Notes under the pieces: generated by a model | Database searches by the model: none | Seen by the model: the letters and a program-made list of their open reading frames with translations, nothing else | What the model was told of the DNA's origin: nothing | DNA from: Basidiobolus meristosporus CBS 931.73 | Taxonomy: Eukaryota; Basidiobolomycota; Basidiobolomycetes; Basidiobolales; Basidiobolaceae | Assembly: GCA_002104905.1 (NCBI GenBank) | Contig: MCFE01000033.1 | Span: 150,923 to 214,922 of the forward strand | DNA length: 64,000 nt | Direction of reading: 5' to 3' | Part shown: piece by piece, positions 1-9,575 of the stretch | Position numbering within the stretch: position 1 is the first letter of the stretch | Layout of the letters: each line of letters begins with the position of its first letter | Position numbers and translations under genes: made by a program

Positions 1-1196
1 AGACCGATTCAAGCAGCTCAAGGTTTGCCAAGAATTCGAGCCTCGAACACCTCCCCAACAGACTCTCACGCACATTGAATCTCATACAGTCCCTGTGTTT
101 CCGGCAAAACTTGATAGAGAAGATCGAATCCTTGGACGAACTTGTACAGCTGGAAGAACTCGATTTCTACGACAACCGACTCTCACGCATCGAGAACCTG
201 GAGACTCTTGTGAACCTGGAGTAAGAGCATCTCCTTCGACCCCCTTCCTGAAGCCTGTCGCTGAAACCCATTTGCTTTCAGAACGCTCGATTTGTCCTTC
301 AACGGCATCAAGCACATCAAGAATCTCGAGAACCTCACCAAGCTGGTAAACCTGTATTTCGTGAGCAACAAGATCGCAAAGATCCAAGGGCTGGATACTC
401 TTGTGAATGTCACCAACCTGGAGCTTGGCGCCAACCGGATTAGGGTATATGGGCAGGGTTTCGTCGCCACAGTGGATCACCCTTTGCTAACCCGTCAGAT
501 CAGACCATCGAAAACCTAGATTATCTAGTTAACCTGGAGCAGCTCTGGCTGGGTAAAAATAAGATCACCCAATTCCAGGTAACTGCGCCTGTGTCACTCC
601 GTTCAAACAAGCATCTGTGCTAATGATTGTCTCCGCTGCAGAATCTGGGCGCGCTACGAAACCTGAAGATCCTTAGTATTCAGAGCAATCGATTGACCAA
701 GATCGAAGGGTTGGAACAGCTGGTCAATTTGGAGGAGCTCTACCTGAGCCACAACGGGGTTGAAAAGATCGAGGGACTAGAGAACAATGTATGTATTCCA
801 ATACCCCCACTGTGTCGTTGATCTTTGGTAACCTTTCGTACTAGACGAAGCTTAGGGTTCTGGATGTGTCCAACAACCGAGTGAGTAAGCTGGAGAACCT
901 CTCACATCTGACGCAGCTCGAGGAATTCTGGGTAACAGCGAGCATTGAACACCCCGAAGCGGGCCCAAGCTAATGTCCAGTTGATCGATCTCTAGGCTAG
1001 CTACAATCAGATCTCCTCATTTGAGGACTTGGAGAGCTGCTTCCGCAACACCACCACCCTAACGACCGTTTATCTCGAGGGAAACCCTATGCACAGGGAA
1101 AATGCCGCCACTTACAGACTGAAGGTCAAGCTGGCGCTACCCAATCTTGAGCAGATCGACGCCACCCTTTGTAACACCTCCACCTCTCCCCGATAG
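1..1196 (+). CDS. sds22: Protein phosphatase 1 regulatory subunit SDS22 (5' partial)
   Basis: Leucine-rich-repeat regulator of type 1 protein phosphatase; the 5' end lies outside the window. Exons read as 62-220, 282-444, 504-578, 642-788, 845-931 and 996-1196, all joined in frame by GT-AG introns; a further exon probably ends near 22, but that junction is uncertain. The product is a ladder of 22-residue SDS22-type repeats (for example LTKIEGLEQLVNLEELYLSHN) ending in the family cap LEGNPMHR...LPNLEQIDAT, which closely follows animal PPP1R7. In this family the concave LRR face binds the PP1 catalytic subunit in nucleus and cytoplasm. The terminal exon ends with TAG at 1194-1196. Identity is secure; only the missing N-terminus and first intron are unclear. 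Confidence 0.93.
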
Positions 1197-1418
1197 ATAT
1201 GCAATGTATCAAGACATTAAACCATTAAACTGTTTTCATGCACTGAAATCAAATCAACATTTAGCCAAGATACGGGATCAATGAAAAAAAGTGTGCGTTT
1301 TTTTTTCACCGAAAATGGAGGAAAAATTTCCGCTCAGTTAGGCCAAGTGGTGGATTTTAAGCGTACTCTAGTTGCTCACGTTAGTTCGTTTTCCCCTTCT
1401 CTCGTTTATTCTCTCAAC

Positions 1419-1676
1419 ATGCATTTGATGTACTATCTCGGTTCCGACGGCAAGCGCGTCTACACCCTCAAGAAGACCACCCCCACCGGTGGAGTCACCA
1501 AATCTGCCCATCCTGGTAAGCAACCACTCTACACCCACCACCCACCTGCCGCTAGGTACTAACTTTCCCTTCCTACAGCCCGTTTCTCCCCTGACGACAA
1601 GTTCTCCCGTCACCGTGTCACCCTCAAGAAGCGTTTCGGCCTTCTCTTGACCCAGCATGCTGATTTCGAGTTGTAA
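1419..1676 (+). CDS. NOP10: H/ACA snoRNP subunit NOP10
   Basis: 64-residue core protein of H/ACA small nucleolar RNPs, which guide pseudouridylation of rRNA and, in some lineages, stabilise telomerase RNA. Two exons, 1419-1515 and 1579-1676, join in frame (phase 1). The protein shows family blocks [15 protein letters not shown] near the start, [17 protein letters not shown] in the middle and KKRFG after it; length matches the usual 60-65 residues. The start is the first ATG after a T-rich leader. An in-frame ATG at 1281 with a poly-Phe stretch lies upstream but is separated from the conserved part by stops. NOP10 is normally essential and single copy. Confidence 0.95.
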
Positions 1677-2056
1677 ACGAGCTACCTCGTTGAATTTTTT
1701 TTACTGCGAGAGCACCGAGGGAGAGGATCACAACGTCCGCACGGGGGCTGATGGTTTATTCCTTGGCGTTATTTCGATATCAGGAATACTGAATTGAAAT
1801 TGTAAACTTTTTCCTCCCTTTGATCGATAGAGTACACCACACAATAAAGTACCAATTTTTTTTTGTTTCTGACAAATCCACCGGGTTCGTTCAAGTGGCG
1901 AGGTGAGATGGGCTGGGAAGGGATGCCAGTGAGGGGAGGGAGGAGAAGGGTAGTGTTGCGAAGGTGAAAAAGGGCACTCAAAAAATGGGAAAAATCGCTA
2001 CGGTGGCATCCATTAACCACCCATATCGCACCTGACCCCCTTCTCCTGCTTCACCA
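1677..2056. other. Intergenic region NOP10 / Gemin6-like gene
   Basis: 380 bp without a supported gene. It holds the 3' UTR of NOP10 (an AATAAA-type signal at about 1843-1848) and a G/A-rich stretch just before the next start. Short ORFs here are low-complexity and not conserved-looking. Confidence 0.5.
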
Positions 2057-2776
2057 ATGTCATCCATCAAACCAACGTGGCTAGCTTATGATTGTTCGTA
2101 TATACTGGCAAATATCGGCTCCAAGGTTAGGGTCACGCTGAAGGAAGGGGGCATTGTCGAAGGAGGTCTTTTCAACCTTGACCCCAGCACGTACAGTTTA
2201 TTTCTGATACAAAAGGTAAGCCGCAACTTAGGTATTGTACTTTCGTGGGTGGTGGGAGTGGCTGATCTGGGCTGCTTTAGATTCCCGACGAGACGGCGGA
2301 GTCGAGCAAGGGGAAAGTGCTAGTGATCTTGGAACACGCGGTGGCAAACTTGGAAAGTACGGGGTAGATTTGGTGGTGGATACGCTGGACAAGAAGGGTT
2401 AACCGTTTTCTGCTTCAAAATAGTTTTGGAAGGAGAGACACTGTTTTCGTCTGACCAGCTGTCTTCTCTGCTTCTGGAGGAAGTTGCAAAGTATGACCTG
2501 GGCAGCTCAGAGCTGGAAAGAAGGAAGGCGATACTAATGGAGCATCTCAAAGAGGTACTCCCACTCTTCATTCACTCTTTCCAACCTCACAACCTCACAA
2601 CCTCAATATAATCCCTGTAGAGTCGAGTGCCCGCTATTACCACGCCTGAGGACCGGACCGTGCATATTATGGATAGCGCCCATGTGGACCCGCCCTATAT
2701 TTCTACTTCAGTCCGATGCGATAACGATGTAGTGAAACAGAGAGTCCAAAAGATACTCACTTTCATAGAGTACTAA
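2057..2776 (+). CDS. GEMIN6: Gemin6-like Sm-fold protein
   Basis: 173-residue protein resembling Gemin6, a component of the SMN complex that loads Sm rings on snRNAs. Four exons, 2057-2215, 2281-2356, 2424-2554 and 2621-2776, are joined in frame. Residues about 15-80 form an Sm-like beta fold (GSKVRVTLKEGGIVEGGLFNLDPSTYSLFLI, then VLVILEHAVANLE). The C-terminal half is helical, followed by the motif VDPPY, which matches IDPPY of animal Gemin6. It lacks the two canonical Sm motifs of Lsm ring proteins, which argues against LSM8 or another ring subunit. It sits between NOP10 and a mitochondrial carrier with no obvious functional link. Function is inferred from fold and motif only. Confidence 0.72.
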
Positions 2777-2912
2777 ATGATCGATTGATCCCAAAGATTG
2801 ATCCCAAATAAACCTACCAATGATGAATTTTATTCCATAACACAAGCATACAAGCCTCCCTATTTACCCTTCGTCCCTGTTTCTTCGTTTTCCTTGCCCA
2901 CCCAAGCTTGAC

Positions 2913-4179
2913 ATGACATTGACAGCTATCTGGGAGCTGGGCTTTGGTTCCCGGCCCATTTTGCCCACCGACAACCGCACCTCCGAAGCGGACGTTCAGC
3001 ACGTAGAGAACGAAATCCTCACCTCCATTGGCTTCTACAACACCCCCAATGAGAGTAAAGGTAAGCCGGCACACGCCGTAAGCCACCCTCGCCGTATCGT
3101 ATTTGACTGAGTTCTCTAGAGCAGTATGAGAATATCTTCGGCCTCACCTCTGCGGTGACTTCTCTCGTGTTCAGCTCGTTTCTATCGTATCCCTTTATAT
3201 CGATCCGAAACAGACACCAAGTACAGTGCTAAATACGGCCACAATAACGCACCATTCCCCCTCCTAACGTATCTCTCCCAAGGTGTTCCCTACCAAATCC
3301 CCCACATCCAACCATCCCTTCCAGAATCTGTCCGTCCTGAAGGAGGTGATACGTAAAGAAGGGCTAAGATCTTTGTGGGTCGGTTATGGAGCAGGACTTC
3401 TCTGTCAGAGCGCCTTTGTTGTGTACGAGACGGGTTGCAACGTAGTGAGTGTCACAGGTAACCGACTCCGCAGTAAGAGCGATTTCCCTCGTCGGGTTTG
3501 GGACTTGGGCATGGCTAGGTAAATGATAGCGTACAGGCCAGGAATTTGCGAGGCGAAAACTCACCCATATTTATCAAGTGTCCACTTCCTCCTATACATC
3601 CCGCTCTATCCATTCTACCGCACTTCGGTGTTGTTGCGCTTGGGCGGATACGAGGCCAACCGGCTGACGAGCAAAAGCGAAGTCACCAGCATCAAGAGGT
3701 TGACGTTGGATTTCTGGGGGAGCTTGCTTCGCCCGCGCGTCGACAGGATACCATGGACCACTCTGACCAGCGCCTACATCCATCATTATATATTCGATTA
3801 CGTCCAGGCAGCATGTCACCTGAGATTCTGCCGTCTTCTCCTCTCGACCAAAAAATCCAACAAGCGAGAAACCATGCTGCACAGCTTCTTCCCGGAGTTG
3901 GTGTGTGTCGTTGGGAGTCATCTGCTGGCTAGACTGATCACCTACCCCATGGAGACCATCGTCTACTCCTTGATCGCCCAGGACGGTCGTCTCACGGATA
4001 CCAAATACACCAGTTTACTCCATTGCGCCCTCTCGATCTGGCGTGAGCGAGGATGGAGGGGGCTTTACTCGGGAATGAACGGGTTCTTTGTCGAAGCTTG
4101 CGTGAGTTGGACGGTCCTGGAGGGGACATATTACATCTACACCGCCACCGCCAACTTTCTGGATTGGGTTTATCGCTAG
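2913..4179 (+). CDS. SLC25A46/Ugo1-like mitochondrial outer membrane carrier protein
   Basis: 345-residue modified mitochondrial carrier of the SLC25A46/Ugo1 group, degenerate carriers of the outer membrane that act in mitochondrial fusion and lipid handling rather than classical metabolite exchange. Exons 2913-3060, 3120-3220, 3283-3444 and 3553-4179; the third intron (3445-3552) was chosen because it is the phase-compatible one, but its exact ends are the least certain. Family features include GLRSLWVGYGAGLL in the middle and FFPELVCVVGSHLLARLITYPMETI near the C-terminus, then RERGWRGLYSGM, a relaxed carrier repeat. The canonical PxD/ExxK/R signature is incomplete (YPMET), typical of this group. 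Downstream it converges on the flavin reductase-like gene. Confidence 0.75.
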
Positions 4180-4261
4180 ATCGTGTGCATTGCCCGTTAA
4201 TAAAAGAAATCGAATTTATTAATACGTCTAAATGGAATGTTTATGAAGTTGTTGCATGGGA

Positions 4262-4302
4262 TGTGGGTGTGGGTGTGGGTGTAGGTGTAGGTGTAGGTGT
4301 GG
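4262..4302. repeat. GTGGGT/GTAGGT hexamer tract
   Basis: Three GTGGGT units followed by three GTAGGT units in the convergent gap between the carrier gene and the flavin reductase-like gene; a simple repeat probably within both 3' UTRs. Confidence 0.8.
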
Positions 4303-4327
4303 ATATGCAGTTGTGGGTGGGTGGTGA

Positions 4328-5206
4328 TCAGTCCATCTTCTCAGTGGCACCCAAGGTCTGTATATCTTTCACCGTGGCATAGCTGCGGTTATGGTACACG
4401 AGTGGAGCATCCCCAGCGTCCGAGGAGTTGTTTTCCACCTGAACCACTTCGCCCATCCAGACCTCATGATCACCCACGTTCAACACACGCTCCGTGGTGC
4501 AATGCAATGTAACGAGATTTCCGTTCAAAATTGGGTTCCCGTGGGGGCAGATACTGTGTGGGACCATTTCGAACGGATCCTTGGGAAGGTTTGGGGTGGA
4601 GAAGGCGCGGCTGCATCGGACTTGTTCGGTGCCAAGTATGTTGACCACGAACCTGTTGGACTCGTGGAGGGTCTTGGAGAAACGGGACGGTGGCTTGACG
4701 CAAAAGGAAATGATCGGTGGTTTCAACGAGACTGAGGTGAACGAGCTGAGGGTGATGCCGACTTTCTCCGAGGGGTTTTGCGGATGCGCCGTTGTAACTA
4801 CCACCACTACGGCGAGGTAAGAGGAGATCGGGGTTGGGTTAGGCCGGTGTCTTTCGGGAAGCGTGAAATAGGAATGGAAACTTGAGTTGAGCCTACCTGA
4901 AGATGCGAAATTGCGAAGAGCCAGACGAAGCTCTTGCGCTGTTGAATTGGTATCTAATAACAAGGGTTTCGGTTAATAGCCTGGTTTTGTAAAGTTTAGT
5001 ATCCATTACAAGCTGCTCTTGGCAAAGTTGAGGGGGTAGTGAGTCAACTTGCACATACCAGTGTTGGCATTCTGAAAACTGTTGGCAGCAGCCGTATGGA
5101 TCGGGTGACTCCTACAGGAAGGGCGAGGGTACAGTGAATTCAACCAGAACTTGTGTCGAGGTAGACACGGCCTAGAGAGGGCCACAACACGGGTGAAAAG
5201 CGGCAT
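4328..5206 (-). CDS. Mitochondrial flavin reductase-like protein (FMN-binding split barrel)
   Basis: 227-residue protein with a split-barrel flavin-binding domain of the DIM6/NtaB flavin reductase-like family. Exons on the minus strand: 5206-5059, 4953-4897 and 4806-4328, in frame. Exon 1 encodes an Arg/Ser-rich N-terminus without acidic residues (MPLFTRVVALSRPCLPRHKF), a good mitochondrial presequence. The domain starts at VVVVTTAHPQN, followed by GITLSSFTSVSLKPPIISFC, the usual FMN-contacting region, and RFVVNILGTEQ. Such proteins reduce or bind FMN; the substrate here cannot be told. The divergent neighbour is CNOT10, sharing about 250 bp of promoter. A longer unspliced reading is possible but contains an intron-like stretch and an upstream stop. 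Confidence 0.8.
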
Positions 5207-5459
5207 AGGTTGTTGGGGAGGCCGTTGCTTGGGAGTATCTCAGTTCAATGTTCAAGGGAAATAATAAGGAGCCATCGAAGATTTTGCTCTCGGATAAATT
5301 GGAAAAGTCCCTTTTGATTTATGACCCCAGGCTGCGTGGATTATTATATCATTCAACGGATCGATTTGACGATTTATTACGGCCCTAATCTCCCATATTT
5401 CCATTGGAGACATGCTAATTCTGTGTTCATCTCACTAGTTTCCTATATTGCCCCTACAC

Positions 5460-6892
5460 ATGGCTAGTCTAGAGACAGCACTCTCCCGAGCAGCCACCGC
5501 ATATTATCAAGCAGGAGACTATCTATCCTCCCAAAAATGTTTACGTGAATTGTCGGCGTTACGTCAACACAAGGATGTCAAAGTGTTGCACAATTTAAAC
5601 TTGACTAACTATTTGTTGGAGAGCACAACCCCTTCCATCGCCAAAGTCACCACCTCTTTTCAAGCACTGATTACTACCCCAGGACCAGAAATCCCGACCG
5701 AAGGTGGTTTCTACGACTGGTGTAGAAAAAGAACCCTCGATCTGGCCGTAACCAGATACAATATTGCCGTGTTGACCTTTCAACAACGTCGGTTTGGTGA
5801 GTGTATTGAGCTGATCACCTCCATACTTCGGGAAACCGGAAATGGCTACTGGTTGAACACGGCCATACGGCAGAAGTTTTTGTGGCTCTTGGTGGATGCC
5901 TATTTGAATATTTCCCAAGGCGAGAAGGCCGAGATGATAGTGAAGGAAATCGAAAGACTCCTCTCGGAAGAGGAGCGAGCGTTGCCAGACAATGCGCCCA
6001 CGTCAGCCGAGTCAGGTGGCAGAGTTGAAGATTTATGGTTGGCGAAGCTCACTAACAACTCCAGCAAAGAGGCCCTCCTGGAAGGAGACCAAAAGCAAGC
6101 AAAGGAGATCTTATCGGCCATAACGCCCCTTGGAGAATCCGAGGCCCAAGGGCGAAAGGTCAAGTTAGCCTTTGATAACGCGAGGTATAGAGTCGCGCTG
6201 ACTCGGGCGTACATCTCCATATTGCAAGGGAATTACGACTCGGCTGGTGTGCAGTTGAATCGATTACTTCCCCGAAGCTTCGACGAAGACCAAAAGAGCG
6301 TCGACTACAACGACAACCAGCTGGAACGATATCTCACTGCTGCCTACCTGGCTACCAGGATAGAGTATGCGAAGGGGGACATGGCGCGGGCTGTGGATCT
6401 ATTGGAGACGTGTCGCATCATCCACGGCCGCATTCGGTGCCCGATAAAGGCGAAGAAGTTTCAGCTGTGCAGACAAAACAACCTTGGATGCATCGCTTTC
6501 TGCCAAGGGGAAGTCAAACTGGCACGAGGGTTATTCTCGGCCGTGCTGATTGAAATAGAGGATGCTCTCGAAAGCCATGAAGAGGAGTCGACTGGTTAGT
6601 GTCGTCACTGTCGTCATGGTGCAAAGATATACTCACGCATGATTGTTTAGTCCTCAAAAGGGATCTGGAATTCTCGCATGCAACCTACCTCCAAGCATTG
6701 CAGAACTTTACCCTGGCCAGCTTGATGTGTAACGAGCCGAAGCAAATCGATGAATGTTTTGAAAAGATTGCCCGCTCCAAAGTTTGTCCCAGAAACCCCA
6801 TGTTCTGGTTAAGATGTGCCGAGGGCCTGCTCTATTCCCATGCAGTTAAGGTAGGACCGATCACCGTCATGACTCAGAGGAGAGATCATTAA

Positions 6893-6932
<40 letters not shown>

Positions 6933-7158
6933 GCAGCAATCTATAGCCCATCGCGTTGTTGAGCTTGCCAGGGCGGCCAGCTATGTCGAAAACGCGCTGG
7001 TGTTACTGAATATGATGACAGAGGAGGAGATCAACCAAATCCAGAAATGCTCCGCCAATCTACGTCAATTCTCCATCGCAGCGCGAGCCTATTGTGCTTG
7101 GGAACTGGGAGACAAAGCCACAGCCAGAAATCACCTCAGCAAGCTAGATGAAGATTGA
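5460..7158 (+). CDS. CNOT10: CCR4-NOT complex subunit 10 (CNOT10-like, TPR protein)
   Basis: 520-residue helical-repeat protein resembling CNOT10, which with CNOT11 forms a module of the CCR4-NOT deadenylase complex. Exons 5460-6594, 6651-6850 and 6931-7158 join in frame. The N-terminus AYYQAGDYLSSQKCLRELSALRQHKDVKVLHNL matches the CNOT10 start; later TPR-like pairs include QNNLGCIAFCQGEVKLARGLFSAVL and a C-terminal FWLRCAEGLL, both typical of the family. It is shorter than animal CNOT10 (about 740 residues), mainly through a reduced middle. ATG 5460 is preferred over an upstream TTG. The second intron contains a (CA)18 microsatellite running straight into the acceptor AG. Confidence 0.82.
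6894..6929. repeat. (CA)18 microsatellite inside CNOT10 intron 2
   Basis: An uninterrupted dinucleotide tract that replaces the usual pyrimidine tract immediately before the splice acceptor CAG. Confidence 0.95.
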
Positions 7159-7171
7159 AAATGTAAATACC

Positions 7172-7345
7172 AAGCTAATAATAAAGCAGCCTAGCACACA
7201 AGCTAATAATAAAGCAGCCTAGCACACATCTCCATGGAAGATAATCAGCATCTGATCTGGCCCATCCATCATGAGCAACCACCGAGTCAGTACTTTCGAT
7301 TGAATCCATCGTGAACAACCACCGAGTCAGTACTTTTGATTGAAT
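7172..7345. repeat. Two consecutive tandem duplications between CNOT10 and GCSH
   Basis: A 28-bp unit is repeated exactly at 7172-7199 and 7200-7227 and carries AATAAA poly(A)-type signals. A 40-bp unit is repeated at 7266-7305 and 7306-7345 with a few mismatches. The first lies in the CNOT10 3' UTR, the second in the upstream region of the H-protein gene. Confidence 0.9.
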
Positions 7346-7482
7346 AGGATTGATTAAACGGGTGGATTATGCGCGACGGAGTTTCGTATTGGCTGGAGCT
7401 CGGTTGGGTCCAATTTGGGGGTGATTCCCGAACCACTATTAAACGAGCCTCTACGCACCATTGATTCTTCACCTCGATTAAG

Positions 7483-7941
7483 ATGTCTCTTCGCGCCTTC
7501 TCCTCTTCCCTTTTCCGTAACTACACCGCTTCTGTTAGAGCCTCCCCTCTCTACAGAGCCGCATACTACTCTACTATCAAGAGATACACTGAAGACCACG
7601 AATGGGTCTCAGTTACCGATGGTGTTGGAACCGTCGGCGTCACTGACTACGCTCAAAAGGCCTTGGGAGACGTCGTCTTTGTAGATATCCCCGAGACCGG
7701 AGTCACCGTCGAGGCCAACGCTCAAATCGGCGCTGTCGAGTCGGTCAAGGCTGCCTCTGATATCTACTCTCCTCTTGCCGGAGAGATCGTCGAGTCCAAC
7801 AGCGCTTTGGACTCCAGCCCTGGTTTGATCAACACCTCCCCCGAGAATGAAGGCTGGATTTGCAAGATCAAGCTCGCCGATGCCTCTGAGTTGGATGGCT
7901 TGATGGACGAAGACGCCTACAAGACTCACTGCGAGCACTAA
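7483..7941 (+). CDS. GCSH: Glycine cleavage system H protein, mitochondrial
   Basis: Lipoyl carrier of the mitochondrial glycine decarboxylase complex; it shuttles the aminomethyl group from P to T protein and presents dihydrolipoamide to L protein. Single-exon 152-residue ORF. Residues 1-27 form a Ser/Arg-rich presequence without acidic residues, followed by YTEDHEWV, the start of the mature H domain. The lipoylation site is Lys89 in ESVKAASDIYSP, and the SPLAGEIVESN and NTSPENEGW blocks are conserved. The length is normal for the family. It is unusual here in having no intron. The ATG at 7483 is the only one giving a complete targeting peptide. Confidence 0.96.
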   Translation: MSLRAFSSSLFRNYTASVRASPLYRAAYYSTIKRYTEDHEWVSVTDGVGTVGVTDYAQKALGDVVFVDIPETGVTVEANAQIGAVESVKAASDIYSPLAGEIVESNSALDSSPGLINTSPENEGWICKIKLADASELDGLMDEDAYKTHCEH

Positions 7942-8028
7942 TCCGTATACAAATGCATTTACTCTCATCACAATAAACAGACCAATCTCCACTGCATGTT
8001 GTGACTTGTGAATTTCGTGGTTGGGGCT

Positions 8029-9235
8029 TTATTGTGGATTCTGGATGTAGCTAACAAACAACGGTATCCCACGGTCGGTGTGTATGACGAAGTAGAAAGG
8101 CCGGTTGCATTCGAATCGGAATGGCGGCGGTGGGAGGCAGAATGCCACCATAAGTATTGCGGTGGCCGCACTTGCCGTGGAGCCTGAGGAAAGGTTAGAG
8201 GGGCAGTCGCATATAAGAAAAAGAAACCCCACCAATACCTGTTTCGTCCACTTGAATTCTGCACTTGTGATGGATTTCTTTGACCTCAATAGGTAGCGCG
8301 GACAGCTCGTTCAACCCGGATACCGTTCTATCGAACACCTTCTTCACCCCGAATTGTTCAAGCCCTTCCTTTAGCTGGAAGCTTAGCTCCAGGTCGAACT
8401 TCGGAAGGACTACGCTTCCCTCACGGTCCATAGAGCGCTGTAAATAAACAAAGTCCCACTCCTCTTGAGTCATCATGGACTCAGCCTCCTGGAAAGTCAG
8501 CACCTCCCGAGGGAGCACTATGCTGGCAGAGAATTTCTCCTCATTATACGGTAGTCTAAGGACTTGATATTTCTCCGTCTCTTTGTATTCCCACTTCTTC
8601 CCGTCCGAGTGCATCATCGAAGTCTGCACCTTTTGGGTTTTACCGGTGGAGAATTCTCCGCTACGCGTGTGCACGGGATCGAACGACTTGGCCCAAGTGC
8701 CACGGAAGTATACGGAATTCAGCAGCATAACCGAGTTATGGGAGAAGCGCTTGTCGTCCTCAAAAAACTGCTTGAGGTGGCCGTTCGTCTTTCGCTCTAT
8801 CCAGTCGTTCACCTCCTTGCCGTTCTTTGGAACCGGGAACCCCTCGGCCTCGAAAAGCCTTTGGATTTTATCAGCATAGGAAGGTAGTACGTGGTTTCCC
8901 CAGAGGGAATTCCCCACGATAAACTCGGTATGTTCCTTATCCTCTGTGCCGCCCACACTCTGGCTAAGGTACTCTTTCAGAGAGGTGCTTATGACCGAGT
9001 TGAGCTGTGCTAGTTGTCCGCACTTGTCGCCCTCGATGCTGAAATATGCCAAAAGCTCGTCCCTACTCTCTGCTTGCTCCGAGGTACCGTTTAGCAATAA
9101 CAACAGGGCCAAGCTTATGGAGAGGGGTGAGTACAAAACGTTGCCTTCTTGGGCACTCAGATACTTGGAGAGTTTGGTGGAGATGCTGGTGACACTCTTG
9201 TAGAGCAAGGCATCTTGGTCGGATTCAAAATACAT
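8029..9235 (-). CDS. Serpin, predicted inhibitory, intracellular
   Basis: 383-residue serpin from exons 9235-8239 and 8183-8029. The core shows NVLYSPLSISLALLLLLNGTS, NDWIERKTNGHLKQFF, LLNSVYFRGTWAKSFD and the C-terminal RPFYFVIHTDRGIPLFVSYIQNP, all serpin signatures. The hinge before the reactive loop reads VDETGSTASAATA: small residues from P14 to P8, as needed for loop insertion, so it should be inhibitory. Aligned to alpha-1-antitrypsin the loop is about 3 residues longer, and the P1 residue is near AFCL, suggesting chymotrypsin-, elastase- or cysteine-protease-like targets. No signal peptide follows the first ATG, and a TATA-like box lies about 43 nt upstream, supporting this start and a cytoplasmic or nuclear role. 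Serpins are rare in fungi. Confidence 0.9.
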
Positions 9236-9575
9236 GGGAATAGGCGGGTTGGTGTTGAGCAAATTGCTTTCCCGGTGATTTATAGTGATATTGGGCCTGT
9301 GGCGTCGCCTTGCCCAGCTCTCCTTTCTAGGCAATCATGTAACTCTATTGGTGACACAAAGACATCATCGAATAGTTCTCAAAATACATCAAATGGGCAG
9401 GACTAATTGGAAATGCAGCAACACCGCCCTTCCGGGTATGGGGAAGGGGGTTTGATTTGGTTTGGTGAAGGCTCATTTATTTCGCGCCAAGCCTTGGGAC
9501 CCACTGCCATATTCGAACATGATTACGAGCTTCGTTGCACTGCAGCATTCTAATGATGGGGGAAGAGGAGCCGGT
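9236..9575. other. Region between serpin start and p44 stop
   Basis: 340 bp holding the serpin promoter (TATA-like box) and the p44 3' UTR; both genes lie on the minus strand. No further gene seen. Confidence 0.6.
9278..9285 (-). promoter_or_regulatory. TATA-like box of serpin gene
   Basis: CTATAAAT on the minus strand, about 43 nt before the chosen serpin ATG. Confidence 0.55.

Noticed and set aside
1281-1562. ORF starting at 1281 as an N-terminal extension of NOP10
   Set aside because: It is out of frame with or separated from the conserved protein, and the real start at 1419 gives the exact family length.
4262-4302. GTGGGT/GTAGGT tract as telomere-derived DNA
   Set aside because: The unit does not match TTAGGG and there is no sign of an end-healing event.
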